A stretch of DNA of 64,000 nt from Lunatibacter salilacus (GTDB lineage: Bacteria; Bacteroidota; Bacteroidia; Cytophagales; Cyclobacteriaceae): positions 178,833-242,832 of the forward strand of contig NZ_VOLC01000010.1 of NCBI RefSeq assembly GCF_009797935.1, in the 5' to 3' direction. The first letter of the stretch is position 1. The number at the start of each line of letters is the position of its first letter. The notes under the pieces are model-generated. The model was not told the origin of the DNA, made no database searches, and saw only the letters and a program-made list of their open reading frames with translations. This document shows, piece by piece, positions 1-7,902 of the stretch. The position numbers and the translations under genes are program-made.

Positions 1-236
1 ATGCCCCTAACCTTACTAATAAGATCTCCCAAATCCTTGGCATCGGAATCAGAGGCCGCTGCATCCGATCGGAGAAAACCGCCTGCCATTTGCATCATTT
101 TGGGGCTAATGAATACCCTCGAGAAACGGTCGTCCTCCATGTACTTTGAGAAGAATTTTACGATGGCATCGTCTTGGGCATGCACCGTCCCGCCTAATGC
201 CAATAGAATCATTAGTGTCAATAGCTTTCTCATCAT
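1..236 (-). CDS. DUF4252-like secreted protein, 3' part cut off by window edge
   Basis: Only the N-terminal 78 codons are inside the window. The protein opens with two Met codons (236 and 233), a basic n-region and a hydrophobic stretch ending in an alanine-rich cleavage site (VHAQDD), so it is probably exported. The following segment (FFSKYMEDDRFSRVFISPKMMQM) reads like the start of DUF4252 proteins, small periplasmic or lipid-anchored proteins of unknown function in Bacteroidota. The start codon overlaps the stop of the upstream putative anti-sigma gene by four bases (ATGA), so it is the third gene of a sigma / anti-sigma / DUF4252 operon. That order is a recurrent one in this phylum and supports the family call. 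The function is unknown; a role in envelope stress sensing is inference. Confidence 0.7.
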   Translation of the reverse strand, partial: MMRKLLTLMILLALGGTVHAQDDAIVKFFSKYMEDDRFSRVFISPKMMQMAGGFLRSDAAASDSDAKDLGDLISKVRG

Positions 237-658
237 TGTTCATTTAATTCATTTATATTAAATAGTTCATGGGGCATATTCAAATGCCGCAATTCATCCA
301 ATACTTGAAGTTCTTCAGTGCCCCTTGCCATGTTGGACTGGATTAGAGCAAAGGCCTCCATAACCTGAAAATAGGCCTTCTCTTGCTCCCGCTGATGGTA
401 ATTATTGTATATGAGGCTTCCAATAACTATAAATCCAATGAAAACTGCCGCGATTCTCATGAAAAATTCAAATCCGATTTTCCTCGTCTTCGTGATTCCA
501 ATGTCCATTTCGGCTAGCTGTTCGGTACCTGAGAAGAACCTACGAAGCTCCGGGTACAAGTCAGTTTTCTTTAGTAAGGATTTAAGTTCAGCCTCTTCCA
601 TTAAGGAGGTTTCGCCCTCCCAGTATTTATCCAACAATTCCGTTAATCTATCTTTCAT
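233..658 (-). CDS. putative membrane-anchored anti-sigma factor
   Basis: This 141-residue protein has an acidic helical N-terminus (about residues 1-60), one transmembrane helix (about 67-84, IAAVFIGFIVIGSLIY) and a short C-terminal part on the other side of the membrane. A cytoplasmic helical domain followed by one membrane span is the layout of anti-sigma proteins that hold an ECF sigma factor at the inner membrane. The gene overlaps the 3' end of the sigma-factor gene by 11 bp and the next gene by 4 bp, so all three are translationally coupled. I see no zinc-binding ZAS motif (HxxxCxxC), so the assignment rests on layout and context rather than a recognised domain. Confidence 0.6.
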   Translation of the reverse strand: MKDRLTELLDKYWEGETSLMEEAELKSLLKKTDLYPELRRFFSGTEQLAEMDIGITKTRKIGFEFFMRIAAVFIGFIVIGSLIYNNYHQREQEKAYFQVMEAFALIQSNMARGTEELQVLDELRHLNMPHELFNINELNEQ

Positions 659-1136
659 CAGTTTCCTTAAGTAACAAATCTCTCAGTTTCCTTCGCGCCC
701 TGAACAGGCTCACCTTTACCTGATCGAGCGATATATCCAAATAATCTCCTATCTCCTCATAGGTAAGTCCCTCTACCTCCCTAAGATGAAATACTTCACG
801 ATGCATCTCAGGCAGCGACTGAACAAAACGAAAAACCTGCTCTATTCGAGGATCCACTTCTTCGTTAGGACTTCCCGGATCTACCAAATCAAGATCTCCT
901 AGACCAGACATTCTTTTTATTCCACGATGATGTTGAAGACTTTCATTTTTCAAACTTGCTACTACCCATCCGACCGGATTTTTTAGTTTACATACATCCG
1001 ATTCGTTTCGCAACGTTTTTTCGAAAACCGTCTGCAAAATATCCTGCGCCACCTCCCGGTCCTTTACCCAGAGATAGGTTAACCGGTAAAGTTTACCTTT
1101 TATTGGCCAGATGTGCTTTTCAAAAAAAGTCTTCAT
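648..1136 (-). CDS. ECF-type RNA polymerase sigma factor (sigma-70 family)
   Basis: A 162-residue protein with the two parts of ECF sigma factors. Region 2 is at about residues 5-70 (LTYLWVKDREVAQDILQTVF, the -10 binding helix). Region 4 is at about 100-155 (PEMHREVFHLREVEGLTYEEIGDYL followed by a helix-turn-helix with VKVSLFRARRKLRDLL). Sigma-70 region 3 is missing, as expected for this group. It directs RNA polymerase to a small regulon, probably including its own operon. The two downstream genes overlap in sequence and encode a membrane protein that could sequester it and a DUF4252 protein. The ATG at 1136 is the first in frame and gives the usual family length. The regulon and the inducing signal cannot be read from the sequence. 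Confidence 0.92.
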   Translation of the reverse strand: MKTFFEKHIWPIKGKLYRLTYLWVKDREVAQDILQTVFEKTLRNESDVCKLKNPVGWVVASLKNESLQHHRGIKRMSGLGDLDLVDPGSPNEEVDPRIEQVFRFVQSLPEMHREVFHLREVEGLTYEEIGDYLDISLDQVKVSLFRARRKLRDLLLKETDER

Positions 1137-1181
1137 TCAGGAAGATGATGATTGGAAAGAGCAAATGTTACAATCATGATA

Positions 1182-1221
1182 AAAAAAAACAAAAAAAAAT
1201 CCTGAGTATTTTTCTCAGGAT
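1182..1221 (-). terminator. Rho-independent terminator after ftsY
   Basis: The minus strand carries an 8-bp perfect stem (ATCCTGAG at 1199-1206 with CTCAGGAT at 1214-1221) and a 7-base A/T loop. It is followed by a long run of T interrupted by a single G. It lies 16 bp downstream of the ftsY stop codon and upstream of the sigma-factor gene, separating the two transcription units. Confidence 0.88.
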
Positions 1222-1236
1222 AAGTAGCGATGGGTA

Positions 1237-2193
1237 TTACTTTTTCTTAAAGAGTGAATCCACAAACTCCTTCCGGTTGAAAACCTGAAGATCTGTCATT
1301 TTCTCCCCGACTCCGATATATTTGACAGGGATTTTAAATTGATCGGATATTCCGATCACTACTCCTCCTTTGGCGGTACCATCCAATTTAGTTATTGCCA
1401 AGGCGGTGATTTCAGTCGCTTTTGTAAATTCCTTTGCTTGAATAAATGCATTTTGCCCTGTTGACCCATCCAACACCAACAAAATCTCGTGGGGTGCTTC
1501 GGGAATAAACTTCTGCATTACCCGCTTGATTTTAGTAAGCTCATTCATTAGACTGACCTTGGTATGCAACCTTCCCGCTGTATCAACAATCACTACATCA
1601 GCCTTCATTTCCACTGCCTTTTTCACCGTGTCGAAAGCTACTGATGCAGGGTCTGTGTTCATACCATGGGAAATGACTGGGACATCTACACGGTCTCCCC
1701 ATAAAATGAGTTGATCCACAGCTGCAGCCCGAAAAGTATCCGCCGCCCCAAGCACGACGGATTTACCCGCCTGCTTAAATTGATGGGCAAGCTTTCCGAT
1801 TGTCGTAGTTTTACCAACCCCATTTACACCGACAACCATAATAACATAGGGCGAAATTCCTTCGGGAAGGTCAAAATCGGCAAGATCTTCGGTATTATTT
1901 TCCTCTAACAGGCCAGCGATTTCCTCCCGAAGAATAACATCCAATTCTGCGGCGTTGAGGTATTTATCCCTCCCAACACGCTCTTCGATCCGCTGTATAA
2001 CCTTAATGGTCGTATCTACGCCTACGTCAGAAGTGATTAGGATTTCTTCCAATTCATCTAGAATATCCTCGTCCACCTTGGACTTACCCACGATGGCCTT
2101 GCCGAGTTTGGAAAAAATGTTTTGGCTGGATTTCTCCAATCCTTTGTCCAAACTTTCCTTTTTTTCTTTGGAAAAGAACCCGAATACTCCCAT
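1237..2193 (-). CDS. ftsY: signal recognition particle receptor FtsY
   Basis: FtsY is the SRP-receptor GTPase that docks ribosome-SRP complexes at the inner membrane for co-translational insertion. The 318-residue protein has a short charged N-terminal A-like region and a helical N domain (about 20-100). Its GTPase NG domain carries the P-loop GVNGVGKTTT, the DTAGR G3 motif and the G4 motif TKLD followed by GTAKGG. The long acidic A domain of enterobacterial FtsY is absent, as is usual in Bacteroidota. It is last in the conserved L28-L33-DUF4295-FtsY cluster and is followed by a strong terminator. A long hairpin at 2223-2266 separates it from DUF4295 and could set its expression relative to the ribosomal-protein genes. 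Confidence 0.97.
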   Translation of the reverse strand: MGVFGFFSKEKKESLDKGLEKSSQNIFSKLGKAIVGKSKVDEDILDELEEILITSDVGVDTTIKVIQRIEERVGRDKYLNAAELDVILREEIAGLLEENNTEDLADFDLPEGISPYVIMVVGVNGVGKTTTIGKLAHQFKQAGKSVVLGAADTFRAAAVDQLILWGDRVDVPVISHGMNTDPASVAFDTVKKAVEMKADVVIVDTAGRLHTKVSLMNELTKIKRVMQKFIPEAPHEILLVLDGSTGQNAFIQAKEFTKATEITALAITKLDGTAKGGVVIGISDQFKIPVKYIGVGEKMTDLQVFNRKEFVDSLFKKK

Positions 2194-2222
2194 AATTTGA
2201 ATTGGTATTAATGTAGAATATA

Positions 2223-2266
2223 ATCATAAAATCCCTTCCGATTATAATCGGGAGGGATTTTATGAT
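2223..2266. other. long near-perfect hairpin between the DUF4295 gene and ftsY
   Basis: Two 21-base arms (2223-2243 and 2246-2266) pair with a single G-T type mismatch, giving an unusually long stem with a tiny loop. It begins about 24 bp after the DUF4295 stop codon and ends about 30 bp before the ftsY start. No clear T run follows on the minus strand, so it does not look like a classical terminator. It could be an attenuator, an RNA processing or stability element, or a small palindromic repeat. Confidence 0.6.
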
Positions 2267-2289
2267 CTCTTAAAGGAAGTTGAATATAA

Positions 2290-2442
2290 CTATTTTTTCA
2301 GGGTTTCCTGCACCATTGTGGTAGGAACCATTTCTTCTTTGAAGGTGTAAGCACCGGTTTTCTCCGATTTTACCGCTCTAATTACCTTTGAATAGGTAAT
2401 GCCACCTTCTTTTTTCAGGGTTGCAACTACTTTCTTTGCCAT
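2290..2442 (-). CDS. DUF4295 small basic protein (ribosome-associated locus)
   Basis: A 50-residue, strongly basic protein starting MAKKVVATLKKEGG and ending ETLKK. It sits between rpmG and ftsY. This matches the DUF4295 family, small proteins encoded almost invariably next to L33 in Bacteroidota. The function is unknown, but position, size and charge suggest a ribosome-associated role (inference). The ATG at 2442 is preceded by an A-rich stretch typical of translation starts in this phylum, and the spacing to rpmG (66 bp) is compatible with one operon. Confidence 0.9.
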   Translation of the reverse strand: MAKKVVATLKKEGGITYSKVIRAVKSEKTGAYTFKEEMVPTTMVQETLKK

Positions 2443-2508
2443 TTCTTCTTTTGTTTATCTTTTAGATAATGGGTGATCTCTCTACAAATTTTAGTGTTGG
2501 TAGAAAAA

Positions 2509-2691
2509 TTACTTAATTTCTTTATGAACAGTCATTTTCTTAAGAATTGGGTTAAATTTCTTCAACTCCAATCTTTCGGTTGTGTTCTTTCTGTTCTTAG
2601 TCGTGATATACCTGGAAGTTCCTGGCATCCCGCTTGTTTTGTGCTCTGTGCATTCCATGATCACCTGCACTCTGTTGCCTTTTTTAGCCAT
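2509..2691 (-). CDS. rpmG: 50S ribosomal protein L33
   Basis: A 60-residue basic protein beginning [21 protein letters not shown], with the L33 core [21 protein letters not shown]. It is a structural component of the large ribosomal subunit near the E site. The zinc-ribbon cysteine pairs are reduced to one Cys (in MECTEH), so this is a zinc-independent type. Its length is normal for the family. It lies 31 bp downstream of rpmB, in the conserved L28-L33-DUF4295-FtsY order. Confidence 0.97.
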   Translation of the reverse strand: MAKKGNRVQVIMECTEHKTSGMPGTSRYITTKNRKNTTERLELKKFNPILKKMTVHKEIK

Positions 2692-2722
2692 AGCTCTATA
2701 TTCGTTTTAGTGAGGTAATGTC

Positions 2723-2965
2723 TTATTTGATGATGATATCACCTTTTTTTTGTGCTTCTTTCAACACAGCCGTAATACCTTTTTTGTTTATAGTCCTAAG
2801 CGCCTTGCTGGAAACCTTAAGGGTAATCCAAGCGTCTTCTTCAGGAATATAGAAGCTCTTTTTATGCAGGTTTGGATAAAACATACGCTTTGTTTTATTA
2901 TTCGCGTGGGATACGTTGTTACCTACCCGAGGCCTCTTTCCAGTGATGTCACAAACTTTTGCCAT
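2723..2965 (-). CDS. rpmB: 50S ribosomal protein L28
   Basis: An 80-residue protein starting MAKVCDITGKRPRVGNNVSHANN and continuing with KRMFYPNLHKKSFY and WITLKVSSKALRTINKKGI, all characteristic of L28. The reading frame is open 75 bp further upstream, but the ATG at 2965 gives the normal family N-terminus and leaves room for the promoter at 3011-3043, so the shorter start is preferred. It is the first gene of the rpmB-rpmG-DUF4295-ftsY operon. Confidence 0.97.
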   Translation of the reverse strand: MAKVCDITGKRPRVGNNVSHANNKTKRMFYPNLHKKSFYIPEEDAWITLKVSSKALRTINKKGITAVLKEAQKKGDIIIK

Positions 2966-3010
2966 GATATATAAAGTGTCGTATTTTAAGACTTTTTCCA
3001 ATTGAGTCTG

Positions 3011-3043
3011 CAAATATCGGAACTTTTCATGTAATTTCAAAAA
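3011..3043 (-). promoter_or_regulatory. putative housekeeping promoter for the rpmB operon
   Basis: On the minus strand a TTTTTG element (3043-3038) is followed after exactly 19 bp by GATATTTG (3018-3011). This is one base off the Bacteroidota -7 consensus TAnnTTTG and has the expected -33/-7 spacing. It lies 46 bp before the rpmB start codon. It is predicted from sequence only. Confidence 0.55.
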
Positions 3044-3119
3044 TGCATTCGTAAAATATTTTATAATTCCTTGTATTTCATCTTTTTGGTTTCAATTCTG
3101 TATTCCACGGTGCATTAAC

Positions 3120-3127
3120 TATCTTTG
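3120..3127 (+). promoter_or_regulatory. putative -7 promoter element for the ornithine aminotransferase gene
   Basis: The octamer TATCTTTG matches the Bacteroidota -7 consensus TAnnTTTG. It is 60 bp upstream of the start codon, in the divergent region shared with rpmB. The -33 element is weak (TTCTG at the right distance), so this is a tentative call. Confidence 0.4.
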
Positions 3128-3187
3128 TGGTAACCCAACGACCTGCGTGCGGTAAGAACCGCAATATACCATAATAAAAAACGAAAT

Positions 3188-4465
3188 ATGTCAGAATTGA
3201 TAGCTAGAAGTGAAGAAGCAATAGCCCTAGAAGATAAATACGGTGCGCATAATTACCACCCCCTCCCGGTAGTCCTCGCAAGAGGTGAAGGTGTCTACCT
3301 CTGGGACGTGGAAGGAAAGAGATATTTTGATTTTCTTTCTGCCTATTCAGCAGTTAACCAAGGGCATTGCCACCCAAGAATCTTAGCCACACTGATTCAG
3401 CAAGCAAGTACACTCACCTTAACCTCACGGGCCTTTTTCAATGACGTACTGGGCCCCTACGAAAAATTCATCACCGAATATTTTGGATTTGATAAGGTGC
3501 TTCCTATGAACACCGGCGTGGAAGCCGTAGAGACAGCAATTAAAATTGCCCGAAAGTGGGGATATGAAAAAAAAGGGATTGCTGAAAACGAGGCAACTAT
3601 TATTGTGGCGGAAAATAATTTCCATGGGCGAACCACCACTGTAATATCTTTTTCCAATGATGCCAACGCACGGCAAAGCTTCGGGCCTTTTACTCCCGGA
3701 TTTGTCCGAATACCCTTTGATGACATTCCCGCATTGGAAAAAGCATTGGAGGATAACCCCAATGTGGTGGGTTTTTTAATCGAACCGATTCAAGGAGAGG
3801 CAGGTGTCTATACTCCCGAAATAGACTATATCCCCAAAGCAGCGTCCGCCTGCCGTAAGAAAAATGTACTGTTGATGGCAGATGAAATTCAAACTGGAAT
3901 TGCCAGAACCGGATCGCTGCTGGCAGTATGCGGTGACTGTACCTGTGAGGGACATTGTGAAAAGCAGTCTACTTACACAAGGCCGGATATCCTAATCCTG
4001 GGAAAGGCACTCTCAGGTGGTTTCTTCCCGGTTTCGGCAGTTTTGGCGGACAATCCAATAATGGAACTCATTAAACCGGGTCAACACGGATCCACATTTG
4101 GCGGGAATCCATTGGGGGCAAAAATAGCCGTGACTGCCTTGGAGGTGGTTCTGGATGAACAACTCGCCTATAATGCGCGCCGACTTGGACGCATATTCAG
4201 AGAACGAATGATGACATTAGTAAAGAAGTCAGATTTGGTTTCTTTGGTAAGAGGGAAAGGATTGCTTAATGCACTTGTTATTAATACGTCGGCTGAAAGT
4301 AGTGTGGCTTGGGATATATGTGTCGCCATGAAAGACAATGGACTTTTGGCCAAACCCACACACGGAAACATTATTCGCTTTGCCCCGCCACTTGTGATTA
4401 CGGAAGAGGAACTTCATACTTGCTGCGACATCATTGAAGAAACCATTTTAAATTTTAAAAAATAA
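3188..4465 (+). CDS. rocD: ornithine aminotransferase (class III PLP aminotransferase)
   Basis: This PLP enzyme transfers the delta-amino group of ornithine to 2-oxoglutarate, giving glutamate semialdehyde (arginine/proline interconversion). The 425-residue protein carries the signature N-terminus ([20 protein letters not shown]), the substrate region [15 protein letters not shown], the cofactor motif [14 protein letters not shown] and the lysine motif ILGKALSGG. Length and colinearity fit the family. One oddity is an insertion of about 20 residues just before the PLP lysine, with four closely spaced cysteines and a histidine ([10 protein letters not shown], about residues 248-257). It resembles a small metal-binding knuckle not needed in textbook enzymes. 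It is followed 13 bp later by an HAD phosphatase gene, probably co-transcribed. Confidence 0.93.
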   Translation: MSELIARSEEAIALEDKYGAHNYHPLPVVLARGEGVYLWDVEGKRYFDFLSAYSAVNQGHCHPRILATLIQQASTLTLTSRAFFNDVLGPYEKFITEYFGFDKVLPMNTGVEAVETAIKIARKWGYEKKGIAENEATIIVAENNFHGRTTTVISFSNDANARQSFGPFTPGFVRIPFDDIPALEKALEDNPNVVGFLIEPIQGEAGVYTPEIDYIPKAASACRKKNVLLMADEIQTGIARTGSLLAVCGDCTCEGHCEKQSTYTRPDILILGKALSGGFFPVSAVLADNPIMELIKPGQHGSTFGGNPLGAKIAVTALEVVLDEQLAYNARRLGRIFRERMMTLVKKSDLVSLVRGKGLLNALVINTSAESSVAWDICVAMKDNGLLAKPTHGNIIRFAPPLVITEEELHTCCDIIEETILNFKK

Positions 4466-4478
4466 TCACATCTATATA

Positions 4479-5150
4479 ATGAGTCAACAAGCTGTAATTT
4501 TTGATATGGATGGTGTTATATGCCACACCAATCCATTCCATTCCAAAGCATTCCAAGTGTTCTTTGCAAAGAGAAACCTTAACCCTACGGAGGATGAATA
4601 TGCCAAACATATGTATGGAAAAAGCAACAAATACATTTTCAGTCATTTTTTAGGGCGGGAAATTGTGGGAGACGAATTCGTCGCACTAGAAGATGAAAAA
4701 GAGGGGCTCTTTCGGGAAATTTACAAAGAGGCCATCACTCCTATTTCCGGATTTCTTCCGTTTCTGAAGTCTCTGAAAGAACTTGGCTTCAAGACCGGGG
4801 TTGCAACCTCGGCACCATTTGCCAATTTGGAACTGATCATGGGAAGACTCGGGTTTGAATCAAAAATGGAATCGATCTTAGCAAGTGAAAATGTCAAGAG
4901 ACATAAGCCAGATCCTGAGGTATATTTAACATCTGCCTCCAACCTTGGCGTCTCACCATCTCAATGCATAGTATTTGAGGATTCTTACTCTGGAGTTTCT
5001 GCCGCTCTGAACGCCGGCATGCGGGTGGTGGGAGTATTGTCTTCCCATACCAAAGAAGAATTACCTCCATGCAATTACTATATTGAAAATTATGTGAATA
5101 TTGAGGTGTCTATCGTCCAAGAAATCTTACGGGAAAAAACCTTTCCATAA
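4479..5150 (+). CDS. HAD-superfamily phosphatase / beta-phosphoglucomutase-like
   Basis: A 223-residue haloacid-dehalogenase fold protein. Motif I is FDMDGVI (nucleophile Asp and acid/base Asp), a four-helix cap follows (about 15-85), motif II is GVATSAP, motif III Lys is in VKRHKPDPEVY, and motif IV is CIVFEDSYSGVSAA. The cap type and the KPDPE loop place it with beta-phosphoglucomutase and related small-sugar phosphatases. The exact substrate cannot be told. It follows the ornithine aminotransferase gene by 13 bp on the same strand. Confidence 0.85.
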   Translation: MSQQAVIFDMDGVICHTNPFHSKAFQVFFAKRNLNPTEDEYAKHMYGKSNKYIFSHFLGREIVGDEFVALEDEKEGLFREIYKEAITPISGFLPFLKSLKELGFKTGVATSAPFANLELIMGRLGFESKMESILASENVKRHKPDPEVYLTSASNLGVSPSQCIVFEDSYSGVSAALNAGMRVVGVLSSHTKEELPPCNYYIENYVNIEVSIVQEILREKTFP

Positions 5151-5180
5151 TTCAGGGCTTAACAAATCCGTTACATTAGA

Positions 5181-5214
5181 AAGGCCTTCCCAGTAATTGA
5201 GGGGGGGCTTTTTC
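5181..5214 (+). terminator. weak terminator-like hairpin after the HAD phosphatase gene
   Basis: AAGGCCTTCCC can pair with GGGGGGGCTT across a 9-base loop, with a one-base bulge and two G-U pairs, followed by TTTTTC. It lies about 30 bp past the stop codon. It is plausible but imperfect. Confidence 0.4.
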
Positions 5215-5273
5215 ATAACATTTAAGGAGAAGACGCTAATTTGTACGTCTTGTTATCCGTTTTTTGATAATAA

Positions 5274-5543
5274 ATTGAAACTATTCTTTCAGGCTTTTTC
5301 AACGCACTTACCGATAATATTGCACCGCTGTATTACTATTACAATGGGGGTAAAAAACATGAATTTGACGCCATAAAACACCGGGTGAAAGAACTGGAAT
5401 TTGGAATTGAATGGCAGCCCCATAGCGCGTTTGAGCTGGTTGCGATGTATACCTTATCAGACCGAACGGTCGAAAACTCATTAAATCCATCAAACAGACA
5501 ACAAGGGGGTTTGCTTCGTCTTCAGGCACAGGTCAATTTTTGA
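5274..5543 (+). pseudogene. 3' remnant of a phosphate-selective-type outer-membrane porin
   Basis: An open frame without any start codon runs from the stop at 5271 to a TGA at 5541. Its last 80 or so residues look like the C-terminal strands of an OprP/OprO-type porin: the segments HRVKELEFGIEWQPHSAFEL and VAMYTLSD, then RQQGGLLRLQAQVNF ending in a terminal Phe as outer-membrane barrels do. Nothing porin-like precedes it, and the HAD phosphatase gene ends only about 120 bp upstream, so at least 300 codons have been deleted. It is read as a dead gene fragment. A translated search should hit the last 80 residues of full-length porins. Confidence 0.75.
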
Positions 5544-5630
5544 TTTTCAAATCTTAAGGAAGTTCTTGCAGTATTTTGGTAATTTTGGGGATTAACTGAT
5601 TCACAAATCACACACAAGACGTTAACGATT

Positions 5631-6599
5631 ATGATGAGAAGACCAAGAAGAAATAGAAAATCCCCTGTAATACGAGGAATGGTGGAGGAAACCCGGCTTT
5701 CGGTAAAAGATTTTATTCTTCCTCTATTTCTGATTGAGGGAAACAACCAAAAAGTGGAGGTGTCTTCTATGCCTGGGATCTTTCGTTACTCCTCTGATTT
5801 GATGATAAAAGAGATAGAGTCGTGCATGAATTTGGGGATTATGGCCTTTGATATCTTTCCCGCATATCCTGAAAACAAAAAAGACAAAACAGCAACAGAA
5901 AGCTACAATCCGGAAACTTTCTACCTCAAAACCATTGAGGCTATAAAAAGAAATTTCCCAGAGGCCTGCGTTATGACCGATGTGGCTATGGACCCCTACA
6001 GTTCGGACGGACATGACGGGCTGGTTCAGGATGGAAAGATTCTCAATGATGAGACGTTGGAGATCTTGGGAAAAATGACTTTGGCGCAGGCCAGGGCTGG
6101 AGCGGATATTATCGGGCCTTCTGACATGATGGATGGAAGGGTTGGATTTCTTAGAAATGTGTTGGATGCCAATGGATTTCAGGAAGTATCCATTATGTCC
6201 TATACCGCTAAGTATGCCAGTGCATTTTATAACCCATTTAGAGATGCATTGGATTCGGCACCCAAGTTGGGCGACAAAAAAACCTATCAGATGGATCCTG
6301 CCAATGCTTCGGAAGCACTAATCGAGGCGGATTTGGATGTGGAGGAAGGTGCGGACTTTTTGATGGTGAAGCCTGCTTTGGCCTATTTGGATATAATCAA
6401 GCTTCTGAAAGACAATTACCAAGTACCCATAGCTGCCTACAATGTCAGCGGTGAGTATGCCATGATAAAAGCCTCCGCACAAAGGGGGTGGTTAGATGGT
6501 GAACGCGCCATGCTGGAAAGTTTACTTAGCATCAAGCGGGCTGGAGCGAATGTCATTTTAAGTTATTTTGCCAAGGAGTTTGCCTCTCTTGTGAAGTAG
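5631..6599 (+). CDS. hemB: delta-aminolevulinic acid dehydratase (porphobilinogen synthase)
   Basis: HemB condenses two 5-aminolevulinate molecules to porphobilinogen in tetrapyrrole synthesis. The 322-residue protein has the N-terminal RPRRNRKSP arm, the metal region DVAMDPYSSDGHDGLV, the allosteric/active segments GPSDMMDGRV and SYTAKYASAFY, and both active-site lysines (in YTAKY and FLMVKPALAYLD). The zinc-binding cysteines of E. coli HemB are replaced by Asp, so this is the magnesium-type enzyme. The tandem ATG at 5631/5634 leaves a one-residue ambiguity at the start. The gene stands alone with a strong terminator behind it. hemE lies at 41.8 kb on the other strand. Confidence 0.97.
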   Translation: MMRRPRRNRKSPVIRGMVEETRLSVKDFILPLFLIEGNNQKVEVSSMPGIFRYSSDLMIKEIESCMNLGIMAFDIFPAYPENKKDKTATESYNPETFYLKTIEAIKRNFPEACVMTDVAMDPYSSDGHDGLVQDGKILNDETLEILGKMTLAQARAGADIIGPSDMMDGRVGFLRNVLDANGFQEVSIMSYTAKYASAFYNPFRDALDSAPKLGDKKTYQMDPANASEALIEADLDVEEGADFLMVKPALAYLDIIKLLKDNYQVPIAAYNVSGEYAMIKASAQRGWLDGERAMLESLLSIKRAGANVILSYFAKEFASLVK

Positions 6600-6670
6600 G
6601 GCCGGTTTGATATGTCTTAAATCTGACACCGCCAAATACATCCGTATATCAGCGAAGGATTTATAAATAA

Positions 6671-6707
6671 AAAAGCTGCTTTAGAAATTCTAAAGCAGCT
6701 TTTTTTT
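6671..6707. terminator. bidirectional Rho-independent terminator between hemB and the outer-membrane protein gene
   Basis: Perfect 12-bp stem (GCTGCTTTAGAA with TTCTAAAGCAGC) preceded by A4 and followed by T8. The genes on its two sides converge, and the A/T tracts let it serve both. Confidence 0.93.
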
Positions 6708-6735
6708 GTGTAATGGTATTTTTTAAATGAGAGGT

Positions 6736-7473
6736 TTAGAAATTAAAACCAGTCGTCAATTTAAAGAAGGAATCATTCCCTTCGACTAGATCTCCTCCAC
6801 CTGCAAATCTTGCAAATGCTCTTCCGTTAGGGTCTGAAAATTGAACGTAGGGGCCAAGCCACTGATAAAGTGTACTTGTGGTAACATTTGAACCGCCAGC
6901 AAGGTCCAGTTGCTCATAATGCACCCCTAATGAAAAGAAGCTAGATGCCTTTACCCCAAAGTTTGCCCAATAGTGAAGATAGGCATTTGTCGATCCACCG
7001 GCTGGTGCCTCATCCCGTATTGGCGTATAATATCCCAAGTAAAATTCTCCTTCCACTTTCTCCTTGTCTAGTCCAACTACAATATTTGGAACAACACCTT
7101 CTCCAAATATTCCAGCAGATCTAGCCGCACCAGAAGATAGCAGGGTACCGTTCAATATTCCTATGGAAGGGTTGATGTTAACCCCATCGGCTACTGTAAA
7201 ATCCATACCCACACCAAACTCTGTCCAGTTACCCCAAGCGCCGGCTGTTCCACCTGACCATAGGATGCCGTAAAAGGTAAAAGCAGAAGTTTCATTTAAA
7301 CTGTAGGAGCCTGTAAAGTATGGATAAAAACCAAAGAACTGATCCGAGTTTAACGTCACTGTGAAGTCAAACTTGTCATCTGTTTGGGAAAACGCGGGGG
7401 AAGCCGCTAGTAAGCAGATCATGGTTAATACCACTGCTACCTTTGAAAATGCTAAATTGTCAATTTTTCTCAT
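6736..7473 (-). CDS. secreted outer-membrane beta-barrel-like protein (DUF6733-like)
   Basis: A 245-residue protein with a signal peptide (about 1-29: basic start, VAVVLTMICLLAASPAFSQ). Alternating aromatic/aliphatic and polar beta-strand segments follow and it ends KLTTGFNF with a C-terminal Phe, as expected of a small outer-membrane barrel. Gly/Trp-rich turns (GILWSGGTAGAWGNWTEFGVG) resemble proteins filed under DUF6733, but I cannot confirm that family here. The function is unknown. It is a single-gene unit, convergent with hemB and sharing its terminator. Confidence 0.7.
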   Translation of the reverse strand: MRKIDNLAFSKVAVVLTMICLLAASPAFSQTDDKFDFTVTLNSDQFFGFYPYFTGSYSLNETSAFTFYGILWSGGTAGAWGNWTEFGVGMDFTVADGVNINPSIGILNGTLLSSGAARSAGIFGEGVVPNIVVGLDKEKVEGEFYLGYYTPIRDEAPAGGSTNAYLHYWANFGVKASSFFSLGVHYEQLDLAGGSNVTTSTLYQWLGPYVQFSDPNGRAFARFAGGGDLVEGNDSFFKLTTGFNF

Positions 7474-7840
7474 TTTTTAATTGATTTAGGTTGTTTTTAA
7501 AAGATCACTTGATTCAAAATTTTATTTGTAATTAACTATAGTTTATTTAATAGCTCAATAATAATGCATATTTATCGATTTTACAAAGTATTACGTATTT
7601 TTAGTTTATTTTTTTACCTTAAACTAACATTATGACTGAATTTTAAATATTTATAGGCATTTCTTTAATCAGAAATTTACACCTATAGATTTATTTATCT
7701 AATTTTTAAATCATTAAATATACATTTAACAGAATTTTATTCTTATTTTTTCTGTTTTAAAAAAATATTTTAAATTTCTGAGTAAGAGGTAGTAAAAACT
7801 ACTTTTTGACATAAAATCAATTTCTACATAAAATCGCATA
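7474..7840. other. AT-rich intergenic region upstream of the outer-membrane protein gene
   Basis: About 370 bp of very AT-rich DNA with stop codons in all frames. It must hold the promoter of the minus-strand gene ending at 6736. I see no convincing paired promoter elements, repeats or coding remnant. Confidence 0.5.
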
Positions 7841-7872
7841 AAAAAGCCACTCGGAAAATTCCGAGTGGCGTT
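7841..7872 (-). terminator. Rho-independent terminator after the GroES-like gene
   Basis: Minus-strand stem GCCACTCGGAA / TTCCGAGTGGC with a two-base loop, followed by six T residues. It lies 30 bp beyond the stop codon at 7903. Confidence 0.9.
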
Positions 7873-7902
7873 AAACTATATCAGTTGGTCGTAAAATAGA
7901 AC

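Noticed and set aside
1..261. Plus-strand open frame of 86 codons at the window start
   Set aside because: It is the shadow of the minus-strand DUF4252 gene, which has a signal peptide and the correct operon position.
5308..5529. Minus-strand frame of 73 codons
   Set aside because: It is antisense to the porin remnant, whose residues are recognisable on the plus strand.
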